In this document: one piece after another, positions 19,170 to 27,477 of the stretch
Layout: each line of letters opens with the position of its first letter
How positions within the stretch are numbered: the first letter of the stretch is position 1
DNA from: Kitasatospora sp. MAA4
Lineage (GTDB): Bacteria; Actinomycetota; Actinomycetes; Streptomycetales; Streptomycetaceae
Direction: 5' to 3'
DNA length: 55,811 nt
NCBI RefSeq assembly: GCF_029893355.1
Contig: NZ_JARZAI010000044.1
Location: 1 to 55,811 of the forward strand
Program-made: the position numbers and the translations under genes
Notes under the pieces: generated by a model
Told to the model about the DNA's origin: nothing
The model's input: the letters and a program-made list of their open reading frames with translations, nothing else
Database searches by the model: none

Positions 19170-20717
19170 TCAGTTGCCACTCGATCGGGGCAGGTGGAGG
19201 CGGAAGGTCGCGCCGGCGGCGGGGGCGGTGTCGAGGGTGAGGGTGCCGCCGTGGGCGCGGGTGAGGGCGGCGGCGATGGCCAGGCCGAGGCCTGCGCCGC
19301 CTCCGTCGTGGCGGCTGCGGGAGCCGTCGACGCGGTAGAAGCGCTCGAAGACCCGAGCTGCCTGATCATGCGTCAGACCCGGTCCGGAGTCGGCGACTTC
19401 GAGGACGCAGGCGCCGCCGGCGGTGCCCACGCCGATCCGGACGGCGGTGCCGAGCGGGGTGTGCTTGACGGCGTTGCCGACCAGGTTGGTGACCACCTGG
19501 CGCAGCCGGGCCTCGTCGCCGAGGACGGTGGCGGCGCCCGGGGTCCCGGTGCCGCCGGGGCCGGTGAGGGCGACCGAACGGGTCGGGTCGAGCGCGGTCA
19601 GGTCGTGCAGCGCGTCCGCGGCCAGCGTGCGCAGGTCCATCGGGGCGAGGTCGAGCGGGCGCTCCTCGTCGAGGCGGGCGAGGGTGAGCAGGTCCTCGAC
19701 CAGGCCGCCCATCCGGACCGCCTCGCTCTCGATCCGGTTCATCGTCCGGTTGACGTCCGCCTCGGACGGCAGCGCGCCCATCCGGTACAGCTCGGCGAAG
19801 CCGCGGATGCCGGCCAGCGGGGTGCGCAGCTCGTGCGAGGCGTCCGCCACGAACCTGCGCATCCGCTCCTCGGACTGGGCGCGGGCGGCGAAGGCGGCCT
19901 CGATCTGGTCGAGCATCCCGTTCAGTGCCGCCGAGAGCCGGCCGACCTCGGTGCTGGTCGGCAGGTCGGGCATCCGGTAGGAGAGTTCGCCGGCCGCGAT
20001 CAGCTCGGTGCCGCGCTCGATCCGGCGCAGCGGCAGCAGACCGGCCCGCACCGCGAAGGTGCCGAGCGCGGCTATCAGCAGCAGGACGGCCACGCCGATC
20101 GCCAGGAAGGCGGCGCGCAGATTCTCGACGGTGGCCTCCACGTCGTCCGAGGAGACCGCGACCATGACGTAGGAGGAGGCGTTGGCGGGCGCCGGACCGG
20201 TGCGCTGGATCGGCAGGATGAGCACCCGCCAGCTGCCGGAGCCGTGCTCGGCGGGCAGGTTGAAGCCCCCGCCCAGGTGCTTGAACAGATCGGGGTCGCC
20301 GCCGTCGGGCAGCCGCGGGCCGGGGTCGGTGTCGGCCATCGGCTGGCGTTCCACCCGCAGCACGCTGCCGTCGGCGGCCAGCATGCGCACCTCGAACTGG
20401 CTGGGCAGCACCTTCAGGTTCGGCGCGGCGTCAGTGCTGGTCGGCGGCTTGACGCCGCTGCCGCCGGGCTTGCCGCCGCGGTGGGACAGCTGCTGGCCGA
20501 AGCGCATCAGCTGCTGGTCGAGCCGGCCGACCAGCAGCTGATGCGCTTCGCCGAGCACCACGACGTCGCTGACCGCCAGCCCGGTGGCGACCAGCACCAG
20601 GGTGAGGGCGAGCAGCCGGCTGCGGAGCGAGAAGCGCCCGGCGCGGCGGGTCAGCGCGCCGGGACGCGGCAGGCGGCGCGGGAGGCGGAGCGACACCCGC
20701 GCGAGCAGTCGGCGCAC
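19170..20717 (-). CDS. OmpR-type sensor histidine kinase
   Basis: This 515-residue membrane kinase has TM1 at about 33-57, an extracellular sensor of about 145 residues, TM2 at about 202-226, a HAMP linker, HisKA with phospho-acceptor His295 (ADASHELRTPLAGI), and HATPase with N box 'NLVGNAVKHTP' and G boxes 'DSGPGL' and 'GAGLGLAI'. It starts 5 bases after the response regulator, so the two form a two-component pair. Target genes are not shown, but the export operon at 22531-26759 is next but one and has OmpR-style direct repeats in its promoter region. Confidence 0.93.
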   Translation of the reverse strand: MRRLLARVSLRLPRRLPRPGALTRRAGRFSLRSRLLALTLVLVATGLAVSDVVVLGEAHQLLVGRLDQQLMRFGQQLSHRGGKPGGSGVKPPTSTDAAPNLKVLPSQFEVRMLAADGSVLRVERQPMADTDPGPRLPDGGDPDLFKHLGGGFNLPAEHGSGSWRVLILPIQRTGPAPANASSYVMVAVSSDDVEATVENLRAAFLAIGVAVLLLIAALGTFAVRAGLLPLRRIERGTELIAAGELSYRMPDLPTSTEVGRLSAALNGMLDQIEAAFAARAQSEERMRRFVADASHELRTPLAGIRGFAELYRMGALPSEADVNRTMNRIESEAVRMGGLVEDLLTLARLDEERPLDLAPMDLRTLAADALHDLTALDPTRSVALTGPGGTGTPGAATVLGDEARLRQVVTNLVGNAVKHTPLGTAVRIGVGTAGGACVLEVADSGPGLTHDQAARVFERFYRVDGSRSRHDGGGAGLGLAIAAALTRAHGGTLTLDTAPAAGATFRLHLPRSSGN

Positions 20718-20722
20718 CTGGA

Positions 20723-21568
20723 TCAGTCCTGGGCCTGCTGGGGCGGTCGGCGCAGCGCGTAGCCGATGCCGCGCACCGTGTGGATCAGCTTGGGCCCGTG
20801 GTCGGGGCCCGAGTCGAGCTTGCGGCGCAGGTAGGAGATGTACGACTCGACGATGCTCAGGTCGCCGCCGAAGTCGTACGCCCAGACGTGGTCCAGGATC
20901 TGCGCCTTGGAGACCACCCGGCCGACGTTGGCCATCAGGTAGTGCAGCAGCTTGAACTCGGTGGGCGACAGCGAGACGGCGTGGCCGTCCCGGGTCACCT
21001 CGTGCGCCAGCGGGTCGAGGGTGAGGTCGGCGACCATCAGCCGGCCGTCCTCGGCCGGGCCGCCGGCCCGGCGCAGGATCGCCCGGATCCGGGCGATCAG
21101 CTCCTCCAGGCTGAACGGCTTGGTGACGTAGTCGTCGGCGCCGGCCGCCAGGCCGTGCACCTTGTCCTCGGTCCCGTCCTTGGCCGTGAGGAAGAGCACC
21201 GGGAGGTGCTCGGCCGGCCGCGCCCGGCCCGGGCGGGTGGCCAGGCCCGTCGGGTTGGCGATCTGCTGGCGGCGGGTGCGCTCGCGCAGCCGCTCGACGA
21301 CCGTGAAGCCGTCCAGGTCGGGGAGCATCACGTCGAGGACCACCAGGTCGGGGCGCTCGACGGCGATCGCGGCCAGCGCCTCCTCGCCGGTGGCGGCGGA
21401 CTCCACCCGGAAGCCGGAGAAGCGCAGCGAGGCGGAGAGCAGCTCGCGGATGTTCGGTTCGTCGTCCACCACGAGCAGGAAGGCCTCACCCGGCGTTCTG
21501 CCCGCACCGGCCGCTCCGACCGACGAAGCCGCCGTGGGCGCCGTACTTGCCGCAGTGCCCTGCATCAT
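20723..21568 (-). CDS. OmpR-family response regulator with receiver insertion
   Basis: This 281-residue protein has a receiver with acidic pair 'VVDDEP', phospho-acceptor Asp79 (VVLDVMLPD), Thr in 'FLTAKD' and Lys150 (YVTKPF). A winged helix follows (LSPTEFKLLHYLM; SYISYLRRKLD; HTVRGIGYALR). A stretch of about 24 residues rich in Arg, Gln and Pro (97-120) is inserted between alpha3 and beta4, where normal receivers have a short loop. The N-terminal 25 residues are Ala/Ser/Thr-rich. It is first gene of the pair with the kinase at 19170-20717. Confidence 0.93.
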   Translation of the reverse strand: MMQGTAASTAPTAASSVGAAGAGRTPGEAFLLVVDDEPNIRELLSASLRFSGFRVESAATGEEALAAIAVERPDLVVLDVMLPDLDGFTVVERLRERTRRQQIANPTGLATRPGRARPAEHLPVLFLTAKDGTEDKVHGLAAGADDYVTKPFSLEELIARIRAILRRAGGPAEDGRLMVADLTLDPLAHEVTRDGHAVSLSPTEFKLLHYLMANVGRVVSKAQILDHVWAYDFGGDLSIVESYISYLRRKLDSGPDHGPKLIHTVRGIGYALRRPPQQAQD

Positions 21569-21680
21569 GGGTCCGCCTCCCAGGTCGAGGGTCGAGCCGG
21601 TCCGTCACCCCATCGGATGACGGACTCGGGAGGTTACACGGAAGTGATGAGAGGTGGATGAACGGCGGGGTCGTCCGTGC

Positions 21681-22379
21681 TCAGACGGCCTGGGGCTGGC
21701 TTGCGGCAGCGGCCGCGGCTGCGGCGCCCCGGGCCTGGGCCCGCCTGGCGTAGCTGATCGTCCAGAAGACCAGGCCGCCCGTGACGACGTACGGCAGGAC
21801 GTTGTTGACGGTGACCATCGCGCTCGTGGACAGGGTGTAGACCAGCGCGATCCGCAGCGCCGCCTCGGCCAGATAGCCCACGCCCCAGCCGATCGTCAGG
21901 TTGCGCTGGACCGTCCGGAAACCGGGGAACTGCCAGAGCCCGTTCCACCAGGCCACCGCCGCGGGCGTGCCGTCGGTGGCGAACTTGCGGCCGAAGTAGA
22001 ACATCAGCGGGCGCGGGGCGGCCAGCGAGGCCAGGCAGAGCAGGCCGAAGAGGCCGGTCACGAAGGAGTCCTTGACCAGCAGCAGCCGGGCGTCGTGCGG
22101 GCCGACCAGCGAGACGATCGCGGTCAGCGCGACGAAGACCAGCGAGATGATCGCGAACTCGTCCACCCGCCGGTGCCAGGCCAGGTAGACCGCGATGTCC
22201 AGCACCGGGCCGAGCCCGGAGAGCAGCAGCGCGGTGAAGTCGCCGACGCCGTGGGCGTGCAGCTGGTTGTAGATCACGATCGGCGCGACGACGTTGAAGC
22301 CGATGCTGAGCAGCCAGCCGAGGGCGGCGGCCGAGCCCTTGCGGGCCGGGGCGGGCTGCGGAGTGGTTGGTGCGGACAC
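21681..22379 (-). CDS. VC0807-like multi-pass membrane protein
   Basis: This 232-residue protein has about six membrane helices and the pattern of the VC0807 family (conserved 'GPVLDIAVY', 'HDARLLLVKDSFVTG', 'RPLMFYFGRKF', 'VWGVGYLAEA'-like). Function is unknown. A similar protein is encoded at 52134-52850. GTG 22379 is preceded by a G-rich run 5-6 nt upstream. It is likely transcribed alone, between the two-component system and the terminator of the export operon. Confidence 0.7.
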   Translation of the reverse strand: MSAPTTPQPAPARKGSAAALGWLLSIGFNVVAPIVIYNQLHAHGVGDFTALLLSGLGPVLDIAVYLAWHRRVDEFAIISLVFVALTAIVSLVGPHDARLLLVKDSFVTGLFGLLCLASLAAPRPLMFYFGRKFATDGTPAAVAWWNGLWQFPGFRTVQRNLTIGWGVGYLAEAALRIALVYTLSTSAMVTVNNVLPYVVTGGLVFWTISYARRAQARGAAAAAAAASQPQAV

Positions 22380-22482
22380 GTGTCCCCCGTGGACGGCGCG
22401 AAGTGCGCGAGCACGCGGCCAGTGCCTCTGGCCGCGGGGGACAGTGTGCCGGATCTCAGCCGTTTGGCCCAGCCCAGGAAAA

Positions 22483-22519
22483 GGGGTGGTGACCAGCCCT
22501 GACGGCTGGTCACCACCCC
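22483..22519. terminator. Hairpin terminator of the export operon
   Basis: A 16-bp perfect stem (22483-22498 with 22504-22519) with a 5-nt loop begins 12 bases after the stop at 22531 on the minus strand. Confidence 0.82.
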
Positions 22520-22530
22520 GCGACGGATCG

Positions 22531-23253
22531 TCAGCCGCTCTTGGAGGTACCGCCCGCGGCGCCGCCGCCACCGAACCCGCCGCCGCCACCGCCACCGAAG
22601 CCGCCTGCGGCGATGCCGCCCTCGGTCAGCTGGGAGGCCGCGTAGCCGCCGGAGGAGTCCGGCGTGCCGACCACGGTCACGCTCTGGCCCGGCTGCAGGT
22701 CGCCGACCTGGCCGTCCTTGGTGACCTGCACCTTGGTGGTGCCGCTGGTGGTCACCTTGACGGTGTTGCCGCTGCTGTCGGTCAGGTAGACGGTGCTGCC
22801 GTCGACCAGCTTGACCGTGCCGCGGGTGAAGCCGGGCGCACCGGCTGCCTGGCCGCCGCCGGCCGCGCCGCTCCCGCCGCGGCCGCTGCGACCGCCCGCG
22901 GCGGCGGCAGCCGCGCCGCGTCCGCCGCTCGCAGCCGTCGTCGCGCCGTGGTTCTTCTGGTACCAGGCGCCCCCGGCGAAGGCCGACGCGGCGATCACGC
23001 CGCCGGCCAGCAGCATGGTCAGCCAGGGCAGCTTGCGCCGCGGCGGCGCGGCCAGCTCGGCGGTGATGTCGCGGGCGTCCGGCGGGGTCGCCAGCAGGGC
23101 GGCGTGCGCCGCCGGGCTGCCCGGCTCCAGCTCGGCGCGCGGCGCGTCGACCGTGATGGCGGCCAGCTGAACCGTGTCGTCCGCCCGGACCAGGTCACTG
23201 TTGTTGGTAGGCATGGGCTTTGACTGCTCCCGCTCGTCTCGCTCGGTGATCAT
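22531..23253 (-). CDS. Membrane-anchored Gly-rich protein with DUF5666-like domain
   Basis: This 240-residue protein has a cytoplasmic N-terminal half, one membrane helix at about 76-96 (LPWLTMLLAGGVIAAS), an Ala/Gly/Arg-rich spacer and a beta domain of about 70 residues (GTVKLVDGSTVYLTDSSG...QSVTVVGTP), like DUF5666/OB-type units. It ends in a low-complexity Gly-rich tail. GAGG 8 nt before the ATG at 23253 supports that start; ATG 23214 is possible. As last gene of the export operon it may be an accessory or sensory subunit (inference). Confidence 0.7.
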   Translation of the reverse strand: MITERDEREQSKPMPTNNSDLVRADDTVQLAAITVDAPRAELEPGSPAAHAALLATPPDARDITAELAAPPRRKLPWLTMLLAGGVIAASAFAGGAWYQKNHGATTAASGGRGAAAAAAGGRSGRGGSGAAGGGQAAGAPGFTRGTVKLVDGSTVYLTDSSGNTVKVTTSGTTKVQVTKDGQVGDLQPGQSVTVVGTPDSSGGYAASQLTEGGIAAGGFGGGGGGGFGGGGAAGGTSKSG

Positions 23254-23263
23254 GTCTGCTGCC

Positions 23264-24478
23264 TCACTCGTGCCGCAGGGCGTCGATGGGACGCAGCGAA
23301 GCGGCCCGGTTGGCCGGGTAGCTGCCGAAGAAGAGTCCGATCGCCACGGCGATCGCGAAGGAGCCGAGCACCGACGAGGGAATCACCACCGGCACGATCC
23401 CGACCACCTTGAAGTGCGCGCCGAAGAGTCCGACCCCCACCCCCAGTCCGGCTCCCAGCACCGACAGCAGGGTCGACTCGGTGAGGAACTGGCCCAGGAT
23501 CACCGCCTTCGGCGCGCCCAGGGCCTTGCGGATGCCGATCTCCCGGGTCCGCTCGGTGACCGTGACCAGCATGATGTTGGTGATCCCGATCCCGCCGACC
23601 AGCAGCGAGATCGCGGCCACCGCGCCGAGCAGCACGGTGAAGGTCTGGGTGGTGCTCTCCCGCGCGGTGAGCAGGGAGGCCTGGTTGCTCACCCGGAAGT
23701 CGAGCTTGGTGGGGTCGGTCAGCGAGTGCGTCCCCATCAGGACCTGGGTGATCTCGGCCTGGGCCTGCGTGGTGGTGTCGGCGGAGGTCGCCTGCACCAG
23801 GATCTGGCTGACCGAGCTGAAGCCGGTGAAGGCGTTCTGCACGGTCGGCAGCGGCGCGATCACCACGTCGTCCGGGTCGCTGAAGCCGGTGCTGCCGCCC
23901 TTGGTCTGCAGCACGCCGACCACCGTGAACGGCGTGCCGCCCAGGCTGATTGTCTTGCCGACCGGGTCGTCGGTGTTGAAGAGCTGGGTGGCGGTGGTGG
24001 AGCCGATGACCGCGACCTTGCGGGAGTTCAGCACGTCGTCGGCGCTGAAGTAGTCGCCCTTCGCGATCTTCTCGTTGGCGGTCTCGAAGTACGCCGGGTA
24101 GGTGCCCAGGATCGAGCCGGGGGTGTACGAGATGTCCCCGTAGATCGCGGTGGCGCTGGTGGAGACCACCGGGGCGACCGACTTGATGTCCGGCGCGGCG
24201 GTCGGGTCGGCCAGCGCCTTGGCGTCGGCCACCGTGAGCTTCTTGGTGGTGGCCGCGCTGCGCGAGCCGCCGAAGGACGCGCCGGAGCTGACGGTCAGCG
24301 AGTTGGTGCCGAGCGAGGTGATCGAGTTCTTCACCGCGACCGAGGAGCCGTTGCCCACCGCGAGCAGCAGGATCACCGAGGCCACACCGATCAGCACACC
24401 GAGCATGGTGAGCGCGGAACGCACCTTGTTGGCGGCCAGGCCGCCGAGTGCGAAGCGAATGATCTGCCAGAAGATCAC
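23264..24478 (-). CDS. MacB/FtsX-type ABC transporter permease
   Basis: This 404-residue protein has the MacB-like topology: one N-terminal helix (SALTMLGVLIGVASVILLLAV), a large extracellular domain (about 45-280), and three C-terminal helices with 'GGIGITNIMLVTVTERTREI' and 'GIRKALGA', hallmarks of FtsX/MacB permeases. With the ATPase and membrane-fusion protein encoded just upstream it forms a tripartite-like exporter for peptides, antibiotics or lipids. It overlaps the ATPase gene by 4 bases. Confidence 0.92.
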   Translation of the reverse strand: MIFWQIIRFALGGLAANKVRSALTMLGVLIGVASVILLLAVGNGSSVAVKNSITSLGTNSLTVSSGASFGGSRSAATTKKLTVADAKALADPTAAPDIKSVAPVVSTSATAIYGDISYTPGSILGTYPAYFETANEKIAKGDYFSADDVLNSRKVAVIGSTTATQLFNTDDPVGKTISLGGTPFTVVGVLQTKGGSTGFSDPDDVVIAPLPTVQNAFTGFSSVSQILVQATSADTTTQAQAEITQVLMGTHSLTDPTKLDFRVSNQASLLTARESTTQTFTVLLGAVAAISLLVGGIGITNIMLVTVTERTREIGIRKALGAPKAVILGQFLTESTLLSVLGAGLGVGVGLFGAHFKVVGIVPVVIPSSVLGSFAIAVAIGLFFGSYPANRAASLRPIDALRHE

Positions 24479-25347
24479 TGTCGGCCTCCGATCAGTTCAC
24501 CGTTGGCGGCGCGCTGGCGGAGCTGGGCTGCGAGCACCGGCGGCGGGCCGACGACCGGCCCCTGCCGGACGTCCGAGATCACCTTGCCGTCGACCAGCCG
24601 CAGCACGCGCTTGGCGTGCATGGCCACCTCGTCCTCGTGGGTGATCAGCACGACCGTTCGTCCGGTCGCGTTCAGTCCGTCGATGATCTGCAGTACCTCT
24701 TCGGTGGAGTGGCTGTCCAGGTTTCCGGTCGGCTCGTCGGCCAGCAGCATCGCCGGCGCCGTGACCAGGGCCCGCGCCACGGCGACGCGCTGCTGCTGCC
24801 CGCCGGACAGCTCGTTGGGCTTGTGCCCGGCGCGCTGCGAGAGGCCGACCAGCGAGAGCGCGGCGAGCGCGCGCTTGCGCCGCTCGGCGGCCCGGACCCC
24901 CGCGTAGGCGAGCGGGAGCTCGACCTGCGCGAGGGCGCTGGTGCGGGGGACCAGGTTGAACGACTGGAAGATGAAGCCGATCTTGCGGTTGCGGACCAGG
25001 GAGAGCTGCTGCTCGTCCAGGTGTCCGACGTCGATGCCGTCCAGCAGGTAACGCCCGGCGGTCGGTACGTCCAGGCAACCCAGGATGTTCATCAGGGTCG
25101 ACTTGCCGGAACCCGAACTACCCATCACCGCGACGAAGTCGCCCTCGTCGATGTCCAGGCTGACGCCTGCCGGCAGACCGGTCTCCGGATCGTCCGGTCC
25201 GCGCAGCGCGTGGACCGTCGCGTCACCGTGGCCGTAGGCCTTGGTGAGCCGGCGGATCTGGATGACCGGGGTCGGCGTCGCCGGGCCGGTCTCGGTCTCG
25301 GGGGTGGGAGCGGTACCGGAGTGACGCGCTCGGCCGCGCCGGGCCAT
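24475..25347 (-). CDS. MacB/LolD-type ABC transporter ATPase
   Basis: This 290-residue ATPase has Walker A 'GSSGSGKST', the Q loop 'FIFQSFNLVPR', signature 'LSGGQQQRVAVARAL', Walker B 'LLADEPTGNLDS' and H-loop His (VLITHED). It energises the permease encoded at 23264-24478. A 'GPDDPETGLPAG' insert follows the first beta strand, a feature of some MacB-like ATPases. The start overlaps the membrane-fusion gene stop as TGATG. Confidence 0.94.
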   Translation of the reverse strand: MARRGRARHSGTAPTPETETGPATPTPVIQIRRLTKAYGHGDATVHALRGPDDPETGLPAGVSLDIDEGDFVAVMGSSGSGKSTLMNILGCLDVPTAGRYLLDGIDVGHLDEQQLSLVRNRKIGFIFQSFNLVPRTSALAQVELPLAYAGVRAAERRKRALAALSLVGLSQRAGHKPNELSGGQQQRVAVARALVTAPAMLLADEPTGNLDSHSTEEVLQIIDGLNATGRTVVLITHEDEVAMHAKRVLRLVDGKVISDVRQGPVVGPPPVLAAQLRQRAANGELIGGRQ

Positions 25348-26759
25348 CAGTTGCCGCCCTTGGAGCCGCCGCCGCCACCGCCGCCGCCACCACCGGCCCG
25401 GCCGCCGCCACCACCGGCGCCGCCACCGAAGCCGGCCACACCCGCGCCGCCGGGGAAGGCGCCGCTCGGGAAGCCGGAGCCGCTGCCGGCCGTGGCCGAG
25501 GCGATCTGGACCTTGTCCCCGGCGTTGAGGCCGGAGACCACCTGCACGGTGGTGTCGCCCACCACGCCGACCGCCACGCTCACCCGCGAGGTCGTGCCGT
25601 CCGGCTTCACCAGGGTCGCGGTGCGCGTGGTGCCGGTGCCGGCCAGCGCCGCCGCCGGGACGGAGAGCGCGTTGTCGGCCTCGCCGGTGACCACCGAGAC
25701 GGTGGCGCTCAGGCCGGTCCGCAGCGTGCTGGTGTCACCGTTGATCTGCAGCGTCGCGGCGTACTGGACCGCCGCGCTGGCGCCGGTGCTGCTGGAGACG
25801 GGCAGCGAACTGACCGACAGCACGGTGGCGTTGAGGACGGTGCTGGACTGCGCGTTGAGCGTGACGGTGGCCGCCTCGCCCTTCTTGAGCTTCAGCGAGT
25901 CGAGCTCGGAGAAGTCCGCGGTCACCTGCATCCCGGTCGGGTTGGTGAGCACGATGAAGCCGCTCGGCGTGCTGGAGGTCGACGCGCTGGTCGTCTTGCT
26001 GCCGGTGCCGCTGCTGCTCGCGCCGCTGCCGGAGCCCGAGGTGTCGGTGGAGCCGGTGCCGGAGACGGTGTCGCCGACCTTGTTGGAGATCGACGCGACC
26101 GTGCCGCCCTCGGAGGCGGTCAGGGTGGTGCCGGTCAGCGCCGTCTGGGCGTTGGTGAGCGTGATCTGCGCGGCGTTGAGCTGCTGCTGGGCCTGCGTCA
26201 CCTGCTGTTCGGCCTGCGCCACGGCAGAGGGGTCGACCGTGGTGGTGCTGACCGTGCTGGTCTGCGGAGCAGGGGTGGAGGCGCCGGCGCCGCTGCGGCC
26301 GGAGCCGGAGCCGGAGCTGCCCGAACCGGTGGTCGTGGTCGTGGTGACCCCGGCCTGCGCCTTGGTGAGGTTGGCCTCCGCGGTGTTCAGGGCGGCCTGC
26401 GCGCTGGTGACGCCGCCCTGGGCGGTGGTCACCTGCTGCTGGGCCTGGGTCGTGTCGACGGTGGCGAGCACCTCGCCCGCGGTCACGGTGTCGCCCACCG
26501 ACACCTTGACCGCGGTGAGCTTGCCACCGGTCACGAAGTTCTGTCCGGCATCGGACGGGGAGGAGAGGGCACCGGATCCGGACACGGTGGCCAGGACCGT
26601 GCCCTTGGTCACGGTCGCGCTGCGGGTGGTCGGCTTACTGGCGGCAGCACTGCTGCTGCTGTTCACGGTGGTGTAAGCCAGGGCACCTCCGGCGAGGAGG
26701 GCCACACCGAGTACTGAGTTGACGAGGACGGCACCACGCCGTCGCAGGAGGACCTTCAT
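25347..26759 (-). CDS. HlyD/MacA-type membrane-fusion (periplasmic adaptor-like) protein
   Basis: This 470-residue protein starts with an N-terminal anchor (MKVLLRRRGAVLVNSVLGVALLAG). A biotinyl-lipoyl half motif follows (VSVGDTVTAGEVLATVD), then a Gln-rich coiled-coil hairpin (about 100-210) broken by a Ser/Thr/Gly segment, then the second lipoyl half and beta-barrel, ending in a Gly/Lys-rich tail. Such proteins partner MacB-like exporters in Gram-positives. Start is uncertain: the frame extends to 26858. ATG 26759 is preferred because the upstream part would overlap the 11-bp direct repeats. No Shine-Dalgarno is clear, so initiation may be leaderless or from a weak site. Confidence 0.86.
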   Translation of the reverse strand: MKVLLRRRGAVLVNSVLGVALLAGGALAYTTVNSSSSAAASKPTTRSATVTKGTVLATVSGSGALSSPSDAGQNFVTGGKLTAVKVSVGDTVTAGEVLATVDTTQAQQQVTTAQGGVTSAQAALNTAEANLTKAQAGVTTTTTTGSGSSGSGSGRSGAGASTPAPQTSTVSTTTVDPSAVAQAEQQVTQAQQQLNAAQITLTNAQTALTGTTLTASEGGTVASISNKVGDTVSGTGSTDTSGSGSGASSSGTGSKTTSASTSSTPSGFIVLTNPTGMQVTADFSELDSLKLKKGEAATVTLNAQSSTVLNATVLSVSSLPVSSSTGASAAVQYAATLQINGDTSTLRTGLSATVSVVTGEADNALSVPAAALAGTGTTRTATLVKPDGTTSRVSVAVGVVGDTTVQVVSGLNAGDKVQIASATAGSGSGFPSGAFPGGAGVAGFGGGAGGGGGRAGGGGGGGGGGSKGGN

Positions 26760-26794
26760 AGCGCACAAGAGTTGCCTGGCGCTCTTGCGAAGCT

Positions 26795-26821
26795 CTGAGC
26801 GAGGGCTGAGAGCCAGCTGAG
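26795..26821. promoter_or_regulatory. Three CTGAG direct repeats with 11-bp period
   Basis: CTGAG occurs at 26795, 26806 and 26817, exactly one helical turn apart, 36-62 bases upstream of the membrane-fusion gene start. OmpR/PhoB-type regulators bind such direct repeats. The regulator encoded at 20723-21568 is the nearest candidate (inference). Confidence 0.55.
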
Positions 26822-27037
26822 TCATGCGGGGGAAGCAAGAGCGGACACAACGGGACATAACACCGTCGCAGGTCCGGGTTTACGGGAGCGCTGTTGGCGA
26901 AACTCTCAGGATCTTCCCAGAGATCTGGCCCGCAGCCTTTAATCCTGGCCCGGGAACCGCAGGCAGGAGACCACGCGTCCGCACGGTCCTGCTGGAAGAA
27001 TGACGGACCGTCACCCATTCGTTGTCGGAGGCACCCC

Positions 27038-27430
27038 TTGAGTTCAGCCCTGCACAGCATCACGTTCGACTGCACGGACGCCTACACCCTCGCCCGGTTC
27101 TGGTCCGAGGTGACCGGCTGGCCGATGGGAGCGGACGACGTCCCCGGCGACCCGGAGGCCGCCGTGATCCCGCCGGCCGGCACCGGCGGGCCCCGGCTGC
27201 TCTTCATAGCGGTGCCCGAGCCGAAGGCCGTGAAGAACCGGGTCCACCTGGACCTCCAGCCGCAGGACCGCACCCGCGAGGAGGAGGTCCAGCGGCTGCT
27301 GGCCGTCGGCGCGACCCTGGTCGAGGACCTGCGCAACCCCGACGGCACCGGGTGGGCCGTCCTGGCCGACCCCGAGGGGAACGAACTGTGCGTCGAGCGC
27401 AGCGCCGCCGAACGGGCCGCGACGGCCTGA
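27038..27430 (+). CDS. VOC-family (glyoxalase-like) protein
   Basis: This 130-residue protein has the two-fold beta-alpha-beta-beta-beta layout of VOC proteins. The first half starts 'HSITFDCTDAYTLARFWSEV', with 'VHLDLQ' and 'DPEGNELCVE' in later strands; His and Glu in these positions commonly bind metal. The family includes dioxygenases, fosfomycin/bleomycin resistance and glyoxalase. This single-domain form gives no substrate. TTG 27038 has a perfect GGAGG 7 nt upstream; the frame extends to 26894 but lacks similarity there. Confidence 0.85.
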   Translation: MSSALHSITFDCTDAYTLARFWSEVTGWPMGADDVPGDPEAAVIPPAGTGGPRLLFIAVPEPKAVKNRVHLDLQPQDRTREEEVQRLLAVGATLVEDLRNPDGTGWAVLADPEGNELCVERSAAERAATA

Positions 27431-27442
27431 GCACGGCAGGAG

Positions 27443-27472
27443 CAGGGGGTCCCGAAGGTTCGGGACCCCCTG
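27443..27472. terminator. Bidirectional hairpin terminator
   Basis: A 14-bp perfect stem (27443-27456 with 27459-27472) has a very short GG-centred loop. It lies between the VOC gene (stop 27430) and the converging hisC (stop 27478). Confidence 0.83.
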
Positions 27473-27477
27473 GGCTG

